The notes beneath the pieces were generated by a model. That model was not told the DNA's origin, searched no databases, and worked only from the letters and a program-made list of their open reading frames with translations. From Odontocerum albicorne (taxonomy: Eukaryota > Arthropoda > Insecta > Trichoptera > Odontoceridae): 64,000 nucleotides of DNA. Shown here one piece after another: positions 46,240 through 60,486 of this stretch. The stretch lies in NCBI GenBank assembly GCA_949825065.1, contig OX463863.1:17469240-17533239 (forward strand), in the 5' to 3' direction. Position 1 is the stretch's first letter. Every line of letters begins with the position of its first letter. Position numbers and translations under genes: made by a program.

Positions 46240-47745
46240 ATACGCAAAACCATAAAATATTTTCACAAGTCGGGATAGAGGTCACGTGTCCAGAATTATC
46301 GACCAGTAGCAGTTCTAAGTGTTCCTGCAAAAGTATAACAATCAATTACATATGGCTGTATTTCTCCTTAAATTGATACATTGATAATAGATGAACATGG
46401 ATTCAGAGCTAAACGCTCAACAGAGACAAACTTGATTACATTCACCAACTATGCAGCTAAATTACTAGATGAAAAAACATAAGTAAACTGTGCATATAGT
46501 GACTTTGCAAAAGGATTTGACAAAGTTAATCATGACACACTTCTTAAAAATTTAACCCTTTAAATGCCTGAAGTTATTAGTATGGCCGTGCCCAGCAGGC
46601 AGGGATTTTTTCGACAAAAATAAAGCCTAAAAAATTTATATTTTTTGTATACAGATATAAAGGATATTATGAAAACTTACTAAATATATACACCGTGGGG
46701 CGTTTGAGCTGCCGTTCACTCAGAAAAACACAGTTTAAATATTCACAAAATGTCAGGGTTGTCACAACTTGACACAGAAAACACATTTACTTATAAATAT
46801 AGTGGAATATAATATACTTTTTAAACTAAAATCAACAAATTATCTGTATGATGTATAATAAAGCACAAAAGGTAAATAAACTATAAAATAAAACCGTAAA
46901 GTCTATATAAACGTCGTATTATGCCGCAAAACTACCGCCAATAACCAAAGAATACATGAAAACACACTTTGTAAATAAATACTTTGAAAAAATAACGCAC
47001 AAAAGTTAAAAATCAACCACTGAACAAAACTACAAACGAAGTCATTATAAATTATCGCAATTACGTCGCAAAAAAATGCAGTCGGTAACCCTGTATCAGA
47101 GACATGTATTGACTGTCAGTGAAAGCTTTTAGAAAGATGACTGTAAATTGTAATATTTAAATATTTCTTGACCATCCCAATAGATGTCACTATGTGTTAC
47201 AATTTATAAATTATTACAATTGTATTTGATATTGGCTAGCGACAAGCTCAAAGGAGAGCGCGTTTACGCATTCATTTTGTATGACCAGCCTGGCGAGCAC
47301 TGAATCGGAGAGCGCGTCAACGCGCTCGTGGCCGTGAACCGGTTAAGTTATTGAAATTTACACTTTTAAAGTTATTCGCTATTTATATTTTCCGAATAAG
47401 GAACAGTTTGTCTCTTAATGTGATATTTACATCTGATCAATTCCATGTCAACTCAGGTATTCCCCAGCGATCAAATCTAGGGCCGATGCTTTGTTACAGA
47501 TCATTAGAGTGGAAGATCTCTTCGATTAGGGATCCACTTTTTTGTTTGCTCAGGGGTAAACTATTGTAGTTAACCCATCCATCCTGAACAGTCATGGTTT
47601 GTATGTTCCGGATAATTATTTGAAACAACGCACCCATAGATTGTTCTATCAACCTATAAGTCCAACCAACCTGCCTTTGGAAATGTCAGTAGGTAGAACA
47701 ATCACACTTTTTAACCGTGTGTGTACTCACATAGACGTGTTTCAT
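46240..47745 (+). mobile_element. Jockey-like LINE fragment, split by a TTAA element
   Basis: Before 46551 the plus strand reads HGFRAKRSTETNLITFTNYA, YSDFAKGFDKVNHDTLLKNL. After 47347 it resumes in FTSDQFHVNSGIPQRSNLGP. YVPDNYLKQRTHRLFYQP, LEMSVGRTITLFNRV and VFHV-stop end the protein near 47745. Stops and deletions make it inactive. Confidence 0.75.
46556..47342. mobile_element. 787-bp TTAA element (piggyBac-like MITE)
   Basis: TTAA at 46552-46555 and 47343-47346, with weakly matching ends (CCCTTTAAATGCC and CCGGTTCACGGCC). The LINE reading frame resumes across it, which confirms it as an insertion. No coding content. Confidence 0.7.
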
Positions 47746-47749
47746 GTGT

Positions 47750-48300
47750 AACTCAGCTTCTTCACGAGAAATCACAAAAAATATTGACGTAATTATATTT
47801 TTTTTCTATTTCTTATTTTCCCATTTAATGCGAATTTATCTCTCACACTCCAGTGCGGCAATTTTTTTTTTTTATATCAAGTATTTTTGTAATCTAAGAC
47901 TGAAAAAATTGCATCTTGACACCCATATGGAACATACTACCCTGTTCTGATTGGTCCTTGTGGATTTGACTATTTTGGATTTTAAAAATTCGCTGGAGTT
48001 AACTAGTTTTGATCTCAACTCAGAACTATTTATTTTGAATAAAAAATATTTGAGAAAACATATTTTAGTTTGATTTGCACAGAACATTGTCATTGAAAAT
48101 ATCTTTAAAGTGGCATCTAATTGTTATTTGTCATGAAAAGAAGTCAGATAAGTTTGAACCAAAACAACTCATTCGATTGTAGTGTAAAGGAACTATCTCC
48201 ATGGTACTGATGCAAGGTGATCACTACCCCAGCTGCCAACCTGTCAAAATGAGCTGACTATATCAAGCAGTGCACACTGATAGAAACAATCACAGTGAAT
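47750..48300. other. Dispersed repeat and promoter-block remnant, no gene
   Basis: 47870-48060 matches 35590-35830 (a repeat with CATATGGAACATACTACCCT or similar). 48220-48300 matches the leader-exon block near 4331-4440. No exon A is attached. Confidence 0.45.
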
Positions 48301-48850
48301 ACCTGGCAATTTTTAGTACCTGAAACATCACGATCCTCCATCAGCACCTAGGGATGTCAAAAGACAATGCAAGGTAGGTATCCAGAATGCTCACGCCACT
48401 TCAAAAACAACAATGCGTTGAATGTTCACGACAGTTTTTGAACTTCTGAAGAAACAACCAAGATGAGATTTTGAGCTGAACTGAAGATGGAACTTGGGTT
48501 CATCATTATAAGCCTGAGTCGAAGCAGCAGTCCATTCAGTGACATAAAAAGGGCACACAGCCCCCTAAGAAGTTATATGTCATTATCGGCCGAAAAAAAT
48601 ATGGCTACAATTTTTTGGGACGTAGAAAGCATACTGCTGATAGCTGATACAAATACAAGGGAATCACAATAACTAGAGTACTACTCTGGTCTGCTGACGG
48701 AGTTAAAAGAAGGTGCTGTGCTGCTTTTGCGTGACAATGCACCCGTGCACAAAAGCAATTCTGCATTGGCTACTCTTCACAACTTGTGTTGTTCCAAGCA
48801 TTAAATCACCCTCAGCATAGCTCAGACATGGATCTGTCTAACTATTACTA

Positions 48851-50138
48851 GGTTAGTCAAAAAGTTTTGAAAGCGGAAATGAAAATACATTTTTTTTGGG
48901 GGGAAATCACTTTTATTGCTCAGTATAGTCTCCCATAAGATCAATACACTTGGTCCAACGATCTTCCAACTTAGTTGTCCCATCACGGAAGTGACTTTCT
49001 GGATGGCCTGCAAAATACTCCTCTACGACGGCTTTAACCTCTTCGTTTGATGAAAAATGCTTTCCACGAAGGAATTTTTTGAGGTGTGAGAACAGCCAGA
49101 AGTCAGAGGGAGCTAAATCTGGCGAATAGGGTGGATGCTGCAACAATTCGTACCCCAATTCACTGATTTTCGCGATGGTGTTTTGAGCTGTGTGAGCAGG
49201 TGCATTGTCTTGATGAAAAATGATTTTTTTCTTCTGCAAACCGGGTCTTTTTTCACAAATTTTTTCATCCAACTGGTCCAAAAGGTCACAATAATAATCA
49301 GAGTTGATTGTCTTACCAGTTTGGAGATAATCTATCAATAAAATTCCTTTTGCATCCCAAAAAACTGACGCTAACACCTTCTTGGCCGATTTCTGGACAC
49401 GAACTCGCTTCGGAGCCAAAGTGCCTGGTTCACACCACTCCTTAGCCTCTTGTTTTGATTCAGGATCATGGTGGTAGACCCAAGTCTCATCCATAGTGAT
49501 GAATCGACGCAGAAAATCCTTTTTATCCTTTCGAAATTGCTCCAAATGTTGCTCAGAAAGTCGCATTCGAACGTGTTTTTGTTGCATTGTTAGCAAATGC
49601 GGCACCCATTGTGCACACAGTTTTTTGAAACCCAAAACTTCAGCCAAAATATGCCATGTTGTTCCATGTGAGATGCCTATGGTGTCAGCTATCACATCCA
49701 CAGTCTATCGATGATATCCCAAAACCATATCCTGTATTTTCGCTATGATTTTTGGTGTTGATGCACTTTTTGGACGTCCTGAGCGTGGATCGTCTTCAAC
49801 GCTTGTACGGCCACGCTTAAACTCCAAAACCCATCGGTGAACGGTTGGAAATGAAGGAGAAGACTCCTTTAATACTTTCACCAGCTTTGCATGGATCTCA
49901 GTATCTAATAAACCTTCCAAAACAAAGAATTTAATCACTGCACGATATTCGGATTTTTCCATTGTTAAAAAATACACTGACACGTCAACTTCAAATGGCT
50001 TGTAAACAAAGAATGAATTGACAGATCGAAATGAAATTTTGAGTACGTTCTTATGAAAGATGAAATATTAAAATGGCGTAGAAATTTTGGTTTTTCTACT
50101 GCTTCAAAGATGTCACTTTCAAAACTTTTTGACTAACC
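48851..50138 (-). mobile_element. Full-length mariner with a single stop codon
   Basis: 1288 bp; ends GGTTAGTCAAAAAGTTTTGA repeated inverted, flanked by TA at 48849-48850 and 50139-50140. The transposase (49983-48913, minus) is open except for one TAG at 49704-49702, just before TVDVIAD. It has WVPHLL, the three aspartates in TMDETWV, HQDNAPAH and YSPDLAPSDFW with 34 residues between the last two, and a complete C-terminus. The uninterrupted host copy is near 5009. Confidence 0.92.
48913..49983 (-). pseudogene. Mariner transposase with one nonsense codon
   Basis: N-terminal part 92 codons (49983-49705: YRAVIKFFVLEGLLDTEIHA, an HTH region, FPTVHRWVLEFKRGRTS) and C-terminal part 262 codons (49701-48913). 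Only a TAG separates them. Length and motifs agree with active mariners, so the inactivation looks recent. Confidence 0.9.
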
Positions 50139-50560
50139 TAGTATTTGTTTCCAAGTATGACAAAAGAACTTTGAGGGAAGAAATTTACAGACGATGAAGA
50201 ATTTTGACTTATAAAAGCAAATCTTTTTTTCTCATCTATAAATAAGCTTATTGAAAAATGTATTCAAGTTAATGGTGAATATATTGAAAAGAAAAAAAAA
50301 TCCCCTTTTTCCCCTTAATTCCTCGAATTTATTGACTTCCCCTCATATATGCAACAAAAATACTAGGAAATGAAAATTGTTGACCTTTTTTTAAAGAATT
50401 TAGTTCAAAAATATTCTGACAATAAAAAATTTGCTATAAATTAGATATCTTAGGAATCTACACATTCGTGAAACATTCACAATTATTGGTTTCATTATGC
50501 AATAATAGATTTAAATTTTAACAGCCTCAAAAAACAATAAAGATTAATGTGTCCATTTAA

Positions 50561-52436
50561 CCCTTCCTGTCCTGTGATGTGTAACTAGTACACATTGCTT
50601 CTAAACACTTTAATATCTCTATAAATATAATAAATACTGGGTTCAGATTTAAGGTATTCTTCCGTAATACATTTACGCATTCTTCTCCCTGGCTCCATCC
50701 CAACTCACTGTCTGCAAAGACTGTCAGCTCTCCTCGTCCTCAGGTTGTATGCTCTTCTGTCCAGGACTACGTCCCCCAGGCCGTGCCTCTGCATCAGGTT
50801 ATCTTTTTGCACCACCCATGAATTCTTTGTTCTTCCTCTGGTTGTTATTCGAGGAAGATCCATGGAGTTTGCCTGGTTCACAATGTGATCGGGTGCTCTG
50901 CGTCCAACGTGCCCATACCATCTCAATCCATCCGCCTCTCCTCCATCTTGCTGTTGATGTCTGTAACACCTAAGCTTCCACGAATGCGTGAGCTTTTTAT
51001 TTTGTCTCTTAGGGACACACCAGCTGACCATCTTATACGCATTTCAGCAGTTTCTAGTTGCCTAGAGTAAGAGTTATACATCATCCAGCATTCGGAGTCA
51101 TAGAGGAGTGCGGGTCTGACAATCGTTTGGTATACTTTTCCTTTTAACTTGACTGGCATTTTCGGATCACATAGAACTCCCGTGATTGATCTAAACTTCA
51201 TCCATCCCACACTAATTCTATGTGTTAAATCTGCTGCACATCCTCCATCGCTATGGATGAGTGACCCAAGATACTTAAAGGAGTCACAATTTGGTAATGT
51301 TTCTCCATCCATTTGCATTACGGGAGTGACAGCATTTGTGTTCTCGAATGGTAGAAACAGATACTCTATTTTCTTTCTGCTCAGTCTCAATCCATTGTCC
51401 TCCAAGATTCTTCTCCACCTTTTCAGACTATTTTGCAGGTCTTCATGTTTTTCACTTATTAATACTACATCGTCTGCAAATAGTAGGATCACTGTTCATT
51501 TCCTGGTTAGTTAAATAGGAGACTGTTCATTTCCTGGTTAGTTAAATAGTCCATGACTAAGATGAACAGTAGAGGACTGAGTACCGATCCTTGATGTACC
51601 CCCACCTTTACTGGAAATTCTGGTGAAGTTCCCGAAGTGCACCTCACTTGCGTTGTCACGTTATCATACATGTCCTGGATGGCAAGTACATACTTTTCTG
51701 GTACACTATGTGCTCTAAGTGCTGCCCAAATTAGGTTTCTAGGGACTCGGTCAAATGCCTTTTCAAGATCGATGAACACCATATGAAGGTCTTTCTTGAT
51801 ATCACGGTGTTTTTCGACAAGGAGTCTAACGGTTTGAGTGGCGTCTACTGTTGATTTTCCTGATTTTTCACACTGGTTGTCACGTATTTCCACCAAATTT
51901 CCCGATTCTCATTATTATTAATATTATTTTTTCATTCAATACATTTACGCATTGAATGAAAATATAATTTTAATAATAATTAGCACTTATCGGCCACATC
52001 AGAGATATTTTGGGAAAATCGGGGATAAATTCACCAATACAATCAAACGTGTGCCAGTGTGTGACGTAGGTATATTCATTCTAAAAAACCGCAATGGGTG
52101 AGGAAGTGACGCTATTCCCGTCTCACTCTCACTTTACTTCGGTATATAGGAACGTAAGAAATAGAATATCAGTTCGCTCGCTTCTCTCATTTAGAAGGTC
52201 AGCGGCTTTCGGTAGAGGTGGTCGCATCGCCTGTTTTGTGAACTTTGGCCGATGTTTTTTTTCATGTTTTCAGCAATAAAATTACAATTATTATCACTTT
52301 TGACTTCAAATTTATTTAATTTAAGCGATTGGCTGTGAATATTCTTATTTTTCTGATTTTAAATCACTCATTTTTACATGTGCATTGAATACATAGCACC
52401 AGAATGGGCGGATTTTTTAGCACAGGAAGGGAAAGG
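50561..52436. mobile_element. piggyBac-like non-autonomous element hosting an RTE LINE
   Basis: TTAA at 50557-50560 and 52437-52440; ends CCCTTCCTGT and, inverted, CCTTTCCCTTCCTGTG. Two paralogous flanks (near 5459 and 29810) are uninterrupted at this TTAA. The interior resembles 42457-43677. Minus the LINE it would be about 620 bp. Confidence 0.85.
50682..51937 (-). mobile_element. RTE-like LINE, 5'-truncated, with 16-bp target duplication
   Basis: The duplication AATACATTTACGCATT is at 50666-50681 and 51938-51953. Minus strand: HMVFIDLEKAFDRVPRNLIW, VGVHQGSVLSPLLFILVMDY, then a 28-30-bp tandem duplication (51491-51550) breaking the frame, then LLFADDVVLISEKHED, FKYLGSLIH, LKGKVYQTIVRPALLYDSEC and the C-terminal tail. 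It lacks the endonuclease domain by truncation. Confidence 0.88.
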
Positions 52437-52440
52437 TTAA

Positions 52441-53269
52441 CATCATAAATGAAGAGAAATAAATGTTTTCCATAAGTAGGATAAAGTACACAATCTGCGA
52501 TGTAACCCATTTGATAACCATGTGTTTTTCTCAATCGGCAACACTCAATATTGGAGAATAGCAGAGGAAAGATTTATACTTCTTTATAAATAAGATTTTA
52601 TGCCACTATTCTAGAAAAAAACAAGGAATGCTATGGAATTAAATTATCAAAAATTTAACAAATAAATTAATCGCAAGAAGTTTCTGGATAATTTGGAGAC
52701 TCCAAAACTTTTGCAACCGAGTCACATTTAGTATTGTTCTAATTAAAAAAAGAGAAACTTGGTGACAAACCCACAGGCCCAATTATGTTTAGTGAACTTA
52801 TATTTTTAAATGAAAAATATATCAAAATTATGAATATCCAATATTTCATTATGTTTCATGAGTGCTGTTTAACGAATGTCAAAATTATTCAAATACAGTG
52901 AAGTGAAAGATATTGTAGCTGGCGAGAACCAACCCTTGACTTTCATCTTATGCGGAAGCTGCTCCTATCCCTGAACTTTGCAGATAATATCTGCACCACC
53001 TATTCTCAAACTATTTTTGCCCAATAGTCTTCATCAATTCCACAATATATCAATTTCACAATGTCATGTTTTTTCAACCTTTTTTTTATCAATTTTTTCA
53101 TACACTGAGAGTTACATCTCAAATTCATGATTTTCTTGTTCCCAATCACAGCGGAAACTGTTCATAATATTACTATTAACGTTACCATAGTCCCAAGATT
53201 TCCTAACAGTGATGATTTTGATGTCCTAACAAAAGACCCTACGTAGGGCTTTCCTCCACAATGAATACA
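52441..53269. other. 3' flank of gene 7, no gene
   Basis: A copy of 5460-6210 in the same orientation. No supported gene. The last 200 bases start to show finger-linker traces on the minus strand. Confidence 0.5.
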
Positions 53270-54896
<1,627 letters not shown>

Positions 54897-55202
54897 CTAA
54901 AAACATGTGAAAATCAAGAATATTAAATATTGAAGGGTTTAAAAGAAAGATCATAGATTATCTTTTTGTAACTAAGCATTTCTCAAATTTTTGTTCTTCG
55001 ATTTATACAGAAATTACTTGTATTGAATTGTTAACTAAGATAAAAATTGATGAGGTTATGAAAAAAACATTTTACCTTTATTGTTTGTGTTAATACTTAA
55101 CTTGAATCCTATTTCAAACCACAATAAGAAAGATTATGTTGTTGATAATTTGATGAAAAGGTGAAAACTTATTCAGAATACAATCCAAATATTTACACTC
55201 AC

Positions 55203-55457
55203 TTGTTATTGCATGCGTGTCGCAAACATCAACAGTCTCTGTGTTACTGACCCGATCACATTCCTTTTTTATATCTGCTTCCTGTATGTCAATAGCAAAA
55301 TCAGGGAATACTGGCGCAGTATCCTCTTCTATATTTTCTTGTTTCATGAAAAAATCTGAACAATCTTCGAATTCAAAATCGTGGGATTGCTTCAGTGAAC
55401 TCATTTTTGTGGTCATTTCTTTACTGAATGTATCACAAGATGGCTGGGCCTTAATAT
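55203..55457 (-). CDS. Zinc-finger gene 7, acidic exon B6
   Basis: Symmetric 255-base phase-1 exon between TTTTTTGTAG (AG 55459-55458) and GTGAGT at 55202. It encodes DIKAQPSCDTFSKEM, FFMKQENIEE (the first motif reads MKQE), VFPDFAIDIQEA and DIKKEC. It is in frame with A5 and C6. Confidence 0.8.
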
Positions 55458-55845
55458 CTACAAAAAAAAGATCAAATCTACTAAAGTAATCAAACAAAAA
55501 TTGATATATACTCATTTTTTTAAAGTGATCCGTTTGACAGCCATGTTAAATGTTGCTTGTTGGCGTGCCAATAGATTTTGATAGTGGATTTCTCATATTT
55601 TCACAATTTTTCGGGCATGATTATATATGAATAACTAAATAAAATTTGTACATTGTGTTACATCTTCAATATTTCTTAGTGGTGATACTCGGAATTTAAT
55701 TTAGAAACAGTCAAATATTATTAGGTTAGATCAAAATAAGGCATTACACATAACAGAACATCAACGCTCCGTGATTAATACACTTTTTACTTATTGTATT
55801 GTTTTAAATATTTTTAAAACAAAAATGACAAAAACATCCTGGCCT

Positions 55846-55900
55846 ACAGGTACTCACCACCTTTCCCATGCCTGGTATGGAATATGTGGTGTGTACCTGT
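55846..55900 (-). other. Intronic hairpin downstream of exon A5
   Basis: Same hairpin as at 1934-1988, with one arm change (GGTACTCACCAC). Confidence 0.6.
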
Positions 55901-55953
55901 CGAATGTTTGTCATATCTCTCATATTTATTTTATTTTAACGATATAAGTGTAC

Positions 55954-56137
55954 TTGGGTCTGTGAGATTATCATCATCATGTCTGGTATCTGCGCTGATA
56001 TCTTGTGCCCATTCCTGCTTGATATCTGCCTCATGTATACTGATATACTGGGGGAACACTGCTGCAGTATCCCCCTCTTCTGCCTTTTCTTCTTTCACCA
56101 TTACTTCTGCGCTCCTTTTGTGTAGCTGAGGATCCAT
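55954..56137 (-). CDS. Zinc-finger gene 7, first coding exon A5
   Basis: The exon starts at 56144 with ATG at 56137 and ends at a GTACAC donor (55953). It encodes MDPQLHKRSAEVMVKEEKAE, EGDTAAVFPQY and HEADIKQEWAQD; the Cys after IKQE is Trp here. VKEE and IKQE are 25 residues apart. TATAAA of the promoter-like block is at 56676-56671. Confidence 0.8.
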
Positions 56138-56599
56138 CTATGACCTGGAATCATTCCAAATATTCAAACATTGAGTTTATAATATGTTCAACGGTTTGAC
56201 GTAGAAAAGCATAAAACTATATTCAGTTCCAGATATTCTTAAATGATAACTTTCCTGACATGACCATCTTCTTTGTCAGTGGTGTGTGTAGATTTACTTT
56301 TGGGAGTTCTTCTAAAGATATTTATGATGTTATATGAACACTGGACACATGCATTACACTACATCTAAAGCTTAATACGCTACTTTCGCATATCAAGTAA
56401 TTTTAAATAAAAAATGTTTGAGAAAATGTTTTTTTGTTGCACAGAACATTCCATTTTGAATGGATGAAACACTAAATTTCAAATGGCATCAAAATGTAAT
56501 TTTTAATCAAAAGTGAAGTTAGTCAAGTTTAAACCAAAATACTTGATTTTAATATAAAATAACTAATAAAGTTAATGGAAAAAAGGTGCAAACCCTCAA

Positions 56600-56740
56600 T
56601 TGTACTGATGTTACCGTGATCGCTACCCCAGCAGATCAACTGTCAAAATGAACTAAAGCAAAAATATGCCTTTATAAAATACAAAATTTCACTTTATCAA
56701 GCAGTTCACACTGATACAAACAATCACAGTGAAGCGGTCA
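56600..56740 (-). promoter_or_regulatory. Candidate promoter of gene 7
   Basis: TATAAA on the minus strand at 56676-56671, with the shared downstream block ending GATCACG/GTAAC. About 470 bases upstream of exon A5. Confidence 0.4.
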
Positions 56741-57171
56741 GAATGAACCACTAAATCAATACCGTAATCAACTCTCAAAACCGGAAAAAAAAATACAGAC
56801 AAAATAAATCACCTACAATTAATACCTTATTTTCAATTTAACAGAAATAACACACTCCTTATTTTAATAATGGTCGTGCACTCCTATATCTGATGGAGTA
56901 TACGCGGTGTCTCTATCTTCTTAAATAATGGTCGAGAACTTTTATGTATGGAGTATGATATATGCCCGATATCGTAATTTTTTTCTTGATTAATGGCCGT
57001 GAACTCTTACATGTCAAGGAATATACGCCAGTCTCAGGCGATGACGGGTGTCAAATGATGCCAAGAAATAACCATAGACACAAATTTTCGCTTCCTAGCA
57101 CAGGCTGCTTTCTTCTTCTTTTTTACAGAATGGCTGTGAACTCACATGTCGCTCATGATAAAGCGATATTT

Positions 57172-59435
57172 CATATCGCTACCCTAGTTTGTAAAAATGC
57201 TAACTCCACTTTTGTCGAAAAATTACATCGATTCCATTTTTTTCTCGACATTCAAATACACATGCTATAAAAATTTGACATGTCAAAAATTATTAAAAGT
57301 GCTTTGAAAAACGCCTCAAGAAAAATTGATAACTCCTATGCTACCAATTTTAACAATGCAAAATGTGTAACTCCACCATTTTGTATATGAATCCGTTAGA
57401 ATCAAGTGACATTGTGGTAGCTGTCAAAATATTTAATTTAAAAGGTGAGTTCGGTTACGATATTTTGGGAAAAATGCATTATTTACTATGAATATAAGTA
57501 TGAACACTATTTTTCAAGATAGCTACACGTTTTTCCCCCTTATTTATGAATCAATATCTTATTTTATACAACTAAAGGTGCTAGAAATTTTTCAACAAGT
57601 GTAAAATCAATTTTGCATTTTATATATTACTGGATGGACTTAACAAAATTGTGTTTATTTAAATTAATATGAATATTTGAAGCGTTAAAGTACTTTTATA
57701 AGTATTGTCTATTTTTATAGATGAATATCAGAAGAATATTTATGGTTGGATTAGTGACAGAAAATCGTAGTGACAGAATACCAAGAAAATCGTAAAAGTG
57801 GTGAAGAAAATCGTATGAGTGATGGTTTTCAAGAAAGTCCAAATGTATTCATGGAATTGCCAATTTTAGTCGTTGATAGTGATAATGCAGAAATCACAGA
57901 ATATTATGTAAAAACGGATACTACTCGGTTAGAAGATTTATTAAAAGTAATTATAGAAACACAACCCGACACGGTTCACAATAATATTACAATATAATTA
58001 TGGAAAGTGCTGATAATATGGATATTGTACAAAATTCGACTGAACTGATACTTGTAACACAATCCGAGATAGTATTTAACCATTGATGGATGACATTATA
58101 AGTGATGATGAAAGCCATGGAGTCAACATTTCATTAGTGCCGTATTCATATTCAAATAATTCTAATGGACCACTTCAACCTACTAAAAAAGTAAGAAAGA
58201 AAAGGTTTGACGTAGATAGTTCTTCTTGGTTCTCTAGTAAGAACAAGGCAAACATAGAGTAAGGAAAAATATATTTAGGAAGAAAAAGGAAAACAATGGA
58301 TCATGGAATAATAAAATACCGAAGAATGATAAAAAAAAACGAAAACAAAGGTGTAAATGTAAAGTTTCTGTAAAGGTGTCTTGAAATGTTATTCTATATC
58401 GGATAAGGACAGAATAAACATTTTTAACCAATTTTGGAACTTAAATTGGAAAGAAAAACCAATTTATGTAGATGGGCTAATAAAAAGTTTTAACGGTAAA
58501 AAGACCGAGGGGTAGAATAGATCCGGAAAAATCCATTCGAGTGTCGTCTAGAACATATTTTCTAAGAAAGAATGATTCTGACAATCAGGTTTGCAAAAAA
58601 GTGTTTTTTCCAACATTAGATTTAAATAGGATGACAGTATTAAACTGGAAGAAGAAAAGCGGTGGTTTAGAATTTGAAAATGCAATTATTGTTTAAAAAA
58701 GGCAACAGGAATTGATTTGTCGAAGCTAATGAGAATCATACTAACTTTTTAATGAGTTCCATTTCTGCCGAAAAAGAACTTCCAAAAATTACTTGTTGCC
58801 AGAATGGAGGTCAAAATCAAATTTTATAATTTTTATAAAATCGAATGGTGCACAACAAGAGATATTACAGCACCTTTCTCGTCTACTTCATTTCACAAAC
58901 ATAATGTGATCTAAATTTGCATTTTCATGTAAAATTATTCAAACAATGAAAACTGAAATAGCTACATCAATCACTCTACTTTATTTTTGACTCTATGACT
59001 AATAATTTTCTAGTTGTAATTTTTATTTTATTCAACTTGTTTTATATTGTTTGATTTGTGTACTTTATCATCACTCTCACTCTTGCACTGTTTATATCCA
59101 AATAAAATACTTCAAGTTATTTGTTTTTCATTATTAGACCTCCATAGTAAAAACTAATATAAATGTGCAATTTTGCTAACTCCTACAATAATTACATTTT
59201 TTTTTAAATATTTACTATCGCAAATTTGCTAACTCCAATAATTATCGATAAAATCATGATGCCATAATGATATTTAACTTTTTTTTACTCGGAGTATATC
59301 TCTTGGTCGCCTTGATATTTAAGTACAAAAAAATACCAATAAGATTTAATTTAGAATAGTTATGCAGTTTTATTGCCACCCTACAAAGTTTGTATTTATG
59401 GAGTTAGCAAATTTACAAATTAGGGTAGCGATATG
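57172..59435 (+). mobile_element. Inner DNA element with 37-bp inverted termini
   Basis: Termini start CATATCGCTACCCTA and end GCTAACTCCA, 34 of 37 matching between the two ends. GCTAACTCC recurs just inside both ends (57371, 59176, 59224). It encloses the coding remnant at 57770-58800 and may be the autonomous-type insert within the outer element. Superfamily unknown. Confidence 0.65.
57770..58800 (+). pseudogene. Decayed protein of the inner element
   Basis: Open stretch 57770-57997 (75 codons, acidic, MSDGFQESPNVFMELPILVV). From 58085, MDDIISDDESHGVNISLVPY leads into a Lys/Arg-rich part, then in shifting frames CKCKVSV, DKDRINIFNQFWNLNWKE, RVSSRTYFLRKNDSDNQVCK, VFFPTLDLNRMTVLNWKKKS. The order basic region, CxC, IFxxFW, VCKxxFxxTL resembles a family of repeat-encoded proteins widespread in arthropods that is usually left uncharacterised. 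No catalytic DDE could be placed. Confidence 0.5.
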
Positions 59436-60486
59436 CCACTTAATACATAAATTACAAGGGAGGCAAAAAACTTCATAATATCTACATTTTTTTGTTATTG
59501 TATATTTGGTATAATTAGGTTTTTTGTACATTTTATATAACTACTTGTAATATTAGTTATCTACTTTTATATTTTTTTTACTTATGTGGGATACGAGATA
59601 TTGCGTCCACTAAAGTAACAATATTCTGGCTTACAAGTAATTGCTTCTAACAAATGCACTAATAATAATGTCTACTTTTACAATAAAAACACACACTTCA
59701 TATAATACATCATAATTTATTTAAAAATCACTATATAAAACAGGAATACGCAAAAATAGTATTTATATTACATATTTTGACCAAGATAATTATTTTTTTA
59801 AATATACAACATATGACCCAATGAAGTAATACCCAACTATATAAAAAAATCATCAAGAAGCAAATGAAATAGATATTATATATCCATAAAGTTAAAAAAA
59901 GTACATCAGTTTTTATTGGCTATAAGATTTGAGAAAAAATATTTTAACAAGCTAAAATACTCCTAATACTTCTGGTTCAAATAGCCTACAATTTAAAATG
60001 TGTTATTGGTGAGGAAGGCAGTCATAGGAAGAGGAACAATCTGGAGGAATGGCTGATTTAAGTTCTTGGAGATGACGATATTTATGTAAAGACACTTTTC
60101 TTGGAGATGAATTAAGTTTTGGCATCAAACGTCATAACAATTAGCATGTGAACTATAGTGAATAATGAGGGTTACGCACGTCATTTCAGTTAACAGGCGG
60201 CAATATTTGTTATTAATTCTATAGCAATATCTCTTAACCCTCTTCGCGAGGTATTGCAGCGGACAAAATAGCATACGAGGTATTGCTTTAATTGACTAAG
60301 AGACATGAATAATTATTTTTAAGATACGAGCTTTTTCCAGGTTACGTATTCACACATTTAAAGAAAAAACTAAATCAAACTCATTTCTGATAAAAGTGTG
60401 GTATGCGAGGTATTGCTTTACCATGAGCGATATGCTTGTATGTTGATTGGGGCTTCCCCTGTCTGGTTGGGGCAAGATATTTATTA

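Larger units (their letters stand above)
48301..50340 (+). mobile_element. Decayed mariner split by a younger mariner
   Basis: Copy of the element at 4441-5248: MATIFWDVESILLI (48601), LLLRDNAPVHKSNS, then interruption at 48851-50138, then continuation YLFPSMTKEL-like and a broken C-terminus to about 50340. Many stops. Confidence 0.75.
57145..60434. mobile_element. Unclassified DNA element, outer termini
   Basis: The left end CATGTCGCTCATGATAAAGC is mirrored at the right (60434 inwards) as CATATCGCTCATGGTAAAGC. The left border is supported because the copy near 3246 continues without it after GTGAACTC. The right kilobase carries several GAGGTATTGC motifs (60247, 60277, 60407 and a variant near 59595), which look like subterminal binding repeats. 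No target duplication was identified. Confidence 0.55.
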
